Source: Dorea sp. AF36-15AT | GTDB taxonomy: Bacteria; Bacillota; Clostridia; Lachnospirales; Lachnospiraceae | DNA: 64,000 nucleotides | Direction: 5' to 3' | Assembly (NCBI RefSeq): GCF_003477705.1 | Contig: NZ_QUDV01000008.1 | Span: forward strand, 23,702 to 87,701 | In this document: in pieces, positions 60,558-64,000 of the stretch | Layout: every line of letters starts with the position of its first letter | Numbering within the stretch: position 1 is the first letter of the stretch | Program-made: the position numbers and the translations under genes | The notes under the pieces: generated by a model | What the model was told of the DNA's origin: nothing | The model's input: only the letters and a program-made list of their open reading frames with translations | Databases searched by the model: none

Positions 60558-63500
60558 ATGAAGATTCTCGGACGAATCAAGAAATCTAAGGTGCTCACTG
60601 CGGTCATGACCGCAGTGCTCATCTTCCAATCGGCGTGCCCTGCGGGGCTTGCCTACGCCGCGCAGAAATCGGGTGTTAGCACCTATGCTGCCGGTCAGAC
60701 CATCGACCAAGCACTCGGTGCCACCAAGACGGTCGAGTCCGTGCTCTCCCAGCACGAGAACGACGAGTATTACCTCACCACACCTTACGGCAACAAAGGA
60801 CCTCATGGCGAGGACGGTGCAATCAACACTTGGGACTGCTGGAAACCGAAGGGTGAGTACGGTAGCGGTGCCTATATGAACTGCGCCGGTTTTGTGGTTG
60901 CCGTCCTCCGTGCCTGCGGAGCGAACACATCCATCATCGGAAACTATACCGCCAAGGACGGCTACAACAGGGGCAACGAAGCGAACGCCTCTAAATGGGA
61001 AGAGTATTGTCGCGACAACAATGCCGTCAGCTACACGTTCAGCTCCAAAGAGCAGATGCTCGCGTCCGGCATCCTTGAGAAGGGCGATATCATCTACATG
61101 GAGCCGGTGGACTGGAATCATAGCAATTCAGACTGCCATATCGGCTTCTTCTGGGGTAGCAGCAGCTCGGAAGACCTTTACTGGCACTCTTCCAGCCACG
61201 CGGACGGAATTGTAAAGGGCTATTTTCCGAACTCCGCAGGCGGCAACGTGATTTCCAAAATCACGCCCAAGTATCCCGTTAGCTACTACCGAGTCATCAA
61301 AACGTTGCACAAGGGATATCTGACGCTGCATAAGGACTCCTCAAATAAGACCCTTACCGACACCAATGACTGCTACTCCCTCGCAGGTGCCGAATATGGG
61401 GTCTACACTGACTCCAACTGCTCGAACAAGGTAGCGACCCTTACGACGAACGCAAGCGGGAACGCGAACACCGTCTCGCTCAATCCCGGACGCTACTATG
61501 TGAAGGAGACCAAGGCTCCCAAGGGATATTTCACCGATTCGCAGGTTTACACCGCAGATGTTTCCGGCGCGAATCGCGAATCCTCGCCTGTGAAGCTCTC
61601 AGTCAGCGACAATCCCGCAAATGACCCTATGAGTATGCTTCTCGGTAAATTCGACGGCCAGAAGACCTATAACGGCGCCGGTAACCTCCCGCAGGGTTCC
61701 GCTACCCTTGCAGGTGCCGAGTTCACCGTCGATTACTACGCCACCCTTGACTACAAGAGCTACGATGACCTTAAGAACGCCGACGTGAAGCCGATGCGTT
61801 CTTGGACGTTTAGTACAGACTCCAACGGTTTCTGTAGCTTTGACATTGCTCATTTTGTCTCTGGCGATGCCTTCTGGTATCGACTTGATGGGACTCCTGC
61901 ACTTCCACGTGGCACCGTTGTCATACGTGAGACTAAAGCCCCAATGGGCTACGTAAAGTCTGATGAAGTGTCTTTCCAGAAGATTCAGGAAAACAATTCC
62001 GTTGAAGGTGTTATCACCTACAATGCCCCGGAGGTTGCCGAGCAGGTCTACCGTTCCGATATCGAGTTCACTAAGAAATCCGACAACGGTTCCGACCGCC
62101 TTGCAGGCGTGCCCTTCAAGGTGACCTCCCTCACTACCGGCGAGTCCCACATCGCCGTGACCGACGAGAACGGCTATTTCAGCTCCGCGTCCTCTTGGAA
62201 CGCGCATGACTCGAACACCAACGCGAACGATTGGGCGCTGACCGCAAGCGACACCATCGACAGCACGAAGCTCGATGCTAACGCCGGTTTCTGGTTCGGC
62301 AACAACAGCGTGCTCGATGGGAACGGCACCACTTCCACCTCCGATGCCGTCAAGGCGGACAACAAGCTCGGTGCCCTGCCCTTTGACACCTATTCCGTCG
62401 AAGAGCTTCGCTGCTCCGCTAATGAGGGCTATGCGCTCATCAACACGACTGTTACTGTGACCCGTGATGCCAAGACCATCGACCTCGGCACCTTCGATGA
62501 CCCGGAGCCGGAAATCCACACCACCGCCTACGACGCTTCTGATAGCGACCATTACGTTGGGGTCGGCACCGTCAAGATTTCCGACAAGGTAGAGTACAGC
62601 CATCTCGTCGCGGGTAAGACCTACACCGTCATCGGTGAGCTGCATGATGCCGCTACCGGCGATGCCGTCACGGTTAACGGTCAGGCTATCACTGCCGAGA
62701 AGACCTTCACGGCTGAGGACTCCGCAGGTTCCGTCACGCTTGACTACGCTTTCGATTCCTACGACCTCAAGGGGAAGACCCTCGTGGTCTATGAGACGCT
62801 TACCGATGCAAAGGGTGCGAAGCTCGCCGAGCATAGGGATAAATCCGACGTTTCCCAGCAGGTGACCGTGCTCACGCCGAAGCTCTCGACAAGCGCCGTG
62901 GGCGATGCGGACAATAGCAAGTCCGTCACCGCTGAGGATGATGTTACCGTTACCGATTATGTCCGTTACACCGGGCTTACCGCCGGGCAGACCTACACGC
63001 TCACGGGAACCCTTATGGACAAGTCCACCAAGAAGGCTTTCATGGATGCCGACGGCACCCCCGTCACCGCGACTGCGGAGTTCACGGCGGAAGCCGAAAG
63101 CGGTACCACGACCGTGACCTTCACCTTCGATGCCAGCGGCATCAAGACCGGCACCAAGCTCGTCGCCTTCGAGACTGTTGCCACGAACGGTATCGAGATT
63201 GCCGACCACAAGGATATCAACGACATTGACCAGACCGTTACCGTGAAGGCTCCCGTTATCGGCACCACCGCCGTCGATGCTGCCGACGGTGACAAGACGG
63301 TCACGGGTGAGGAAAATGTCGCTGTCCGCGATACTGTCCACTACAACAACGTGACCCCCGGTAAGACCTACAAGGTCACCGGTACCCTCTATGAGAAGGT
63401 TCTTGACAAGAACGGAAAGGTCACGAAGAAGGTATTCAAAGACAAGAACGGTACCCCCGTCACTGCGGAAGCAAACTTCACCGCAGAGGACTCCTACGGA

Positions 63501-64000
63501 AACGTCGATGTGACCTTCTACTTCGATGGCAGTTCGCTCAAGGAAGGTACCTCTCTCGTTGCCTTCGAGTCCCTGTCCCACAACGACAAGGAGATTGCTT
63601 CCCATGCCGACGTGAATGATTCCGGCCAGACTGTCATCATCACGAAGCCCAAGCTCTCCACTACCGCAACGGATGCCCTTGATGGTGATAAGAACCTCAT
63701 CGGCGAGGATAATGCCACCATCGTCGATACCGTCCATTACATGAACGTCACTCCCGGCAAGACCTACAAGGTTTCCGGCACCCTCTACGAGAAGGTCACC
63801 GACAAGGACGGCAAGGTCTCCAAGAAGCAGCTCCTCGATGCCGACGGCAACCCTGTCACAGCCGAGACCGAGTTCATTCCCGAAACCGCTTTCGGTGATG
63901 TGGACGTTACCTTCACCTTCGACGCGTCTGACCTCAAGGCCAAGGACAAGGTGGTCGCTTTCGAGTCCCTGTCCCTGAACGGCAAGGAACTCGCGAGCCA
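60558..64000 (+). CDS. VaFE-repeat surface protein with N-terminal cysteine-peptidase-like domain (partial)
   Basis: Open to the window end, with at least 1147 residues. A signal peptide (MKILGRIKKSKVLTAVMTAV, then cleavage near GLAYA) is followed by a domain with YMNCAGFVVAVLRACG and DCHIGFFWGSSSSEDLYWH, the Cys and His sites of an NlpC/CHAP-like peptidase. Cna-B/SpaA units come next (LAGAEYGVYTDSNCSNKVA, YYVKETKAPKGYF), then tandem VaFE repeats of about 140 residues (KTYKVTGTLYEK, VTAEANFTAEDSYGNVDVTF, LVAFESL). GGAAGGAG precedes the ATG. The anchor signal is outside the window. It probably mediates contact with cells or matrix during mating. Confidence 0.88.
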   Translation, partial: MKILGRIKKSKVLTAVMTAVLIFQSACPAGLAYAAQKSGVSTYAAGQTIDQALGATKTVESVLSQHENDEYYLTTPYGNKGPHGEDGAINTWDCWKPKGEYGSGAYMNCAGFVVAVLRACGANTSIIGNYTAKDGYNRGNEANASKWEEYCRDNNAVSYTFSSKEQMLASGILEKGDIIYMEPVDWNHSNSDCHIGFFWGSSSSEDLYWHSSSHADGIVKGYFPNSAGGNVISKITPKYPVSYYRVIKTLHKGYLTLHKDSSNKTLTDTNDCYSLAGAEYGVYTDSNCSNKVATLTTNASGNANTVSLNPGRYYVKETKAPKGYFTDSQVYTADVSGANRESSPVKLSVSDNPANDPMSMLLGKFDGQKTYNGAGNLPQGSATLAGAEFTVDYYATLDYKSYDDLKNADVKPMRSWTFSTDSNGFCSFDIAHFVSGDAFWYRLDGTPALPRGTVVIRETKAPMGYVKSDEVSFQKIQENNSVEGVITYNAPEVAEQVYRSDIEFTKKSDNGSDRLAGVPFKVTSLTTGESHIAVTDENGYFSSASSWNAHDSNTNANDWALTASDTIDSTKLDANAGFWFGNNSVLDGNGTTSTSDAVKADNKLGALPFDTYSVEELRCSANEGYALINTTVTVTRDAKTIDLGTFDDPEPEIHTTAYDASDSDHYVGVGTVKISDKVEYSHLVAGKTYTVIGELHDAATGDAVTVNGQAITAEKTFTAEDSAGSVTLDYAFDSYDLKGKTLVVYETLTDAKGAKLAEHRDKSDVSQQVTVLTPKLSTSAVGDADNSKSVTAEDDVTVTDYVRYTGLTAGQTYTLTGTLMDKSTKKAFMDADGTPVTATAEFTAEAESGTTTVTFTFDASGIKTGTKLVAFETVATNGIEIADHKDINDIDQTVTVKAPVIGTTAVDAADGDKTVTGEENVAVRDTVHYNNVTPGKTYKVTGTLYEKVLDKNGKVTKKVFKDKNGTPVTAEANFTAEDSYGNVDVTFYFDGSSLKEGTSLVAFESLSHNDKEIASHADVNDSGQTVIITKPKLSTTATDALDGDKNLIGEDNATIVDTVHYMNVTPGKTYKVSGTLYEKVTDKDGKVSKKQLLDADGNPVTAETEFIPETAFGDVDVTFTFDASDLKAKDKVVAFESLSLNGKELAS

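Noticed and set aside
61599..63737. 712-residue open frame on the minus strand
   Set aside because: It is antisense to the VaFE repeats of the surface protein. The GC-rich, regular codon pattern of the repeats keeps the opposite strand open; it has no ribosome site and its low-complexity Gly/Val/Asp composition is an artefact.
60558..64000. Regular repeats at the right end considered as a CRISPR array
   Set aside because: The repeat unit is about 420 bases, in frame, and encodes VaFE protein domains; there are no short repeats with unique spacers anywhere in the window.

Overview
The window joins two mobile genetic regions of different base composition. Positions 1 to about 34.7 kb are AT-rich, nearly all on the minus strand, and look like an integrative conjugative element (ICE) of the Tn1549/CTn type common in gut Clostridia (Lachnospiraceae-like). 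From about 36.4 kb to the end the DNA is clearly GC-rich, every gene is on the plus strand, and the ribosome sites are mostly AGAAAGGA. It is a second conjugative region that looks foreign to the first (a Coriobacteriia-like or other high-GC gut host is my guess). No 16S rRNA or housekeeping gene is present, so the host cannot be named, and a chimeric assembly cannot be excluded.

ICE 1, read right to left: a TTAGCTG-rich end next to a tRNA-Arg-like 3' half (34.3-34.8 kb); parB-parA-parB and a RepA_N initiator with iterons inside the gene (30.6-34.3 kb); a type VII secretion LXG toxin cassette with decayed or duplicated immunity-like genes (24.9-29.9 kb); a lysogeny-style control module of XRE repressor, ImmA protease, three operators and opposed promoters, facing a umuC-yolD operon (20.3-24.6 kb); a sigma-like gene bracketed by two copies of one 36-bp promoter-like block (19.0-20.1 kb); and the transfer operon: giant Cna-B adhesin, PcfB, VirD4, Maff2, VirB6, PrgI, with VirB4 expected off the left edge.

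Inside ICE 1 an 8.8-kb mobilizable element (1.46-10.22 kb) has split the maff2 gene. It carries a TnpX-like large serine recombinase, TnpW, a DnaC-like loader, a replisome organizer, a MobP relaxase, MobC, a Tn916-like sigma/HTH pair and a PadR-DUF2812 pair with its operator.

Region 2 carries a compact type IV secretion operon: coupling protein, two small membrane subunits, PrgI, VirB4, a two-domain wall hydrolase, a membrane-anchored protein and VirB6. It continues through about a dozen accessory proteins, topoisomerase III, and a large VaFE-repeat surface protein cut by the window end. The main discovery candidate is here. Eleven otherwise different cytosolic proteins share a 16-residue motif with a fixed Glu, typified by SLSGEARDM, that always starts 34-44 residues from the C-terminus. 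None of the secretion-machine proteins has it. Just upstream of the coupling protein lies a stand-alone copy of the coupling protein's all-alpha (substrate-binding) domain without ATPase motifs. Together they suggest a conjugation machine that exports a tagged set of cargo proteins through a dedicated adaptor. That function is inference; the motif and the domain duplication are visible in the sequence.
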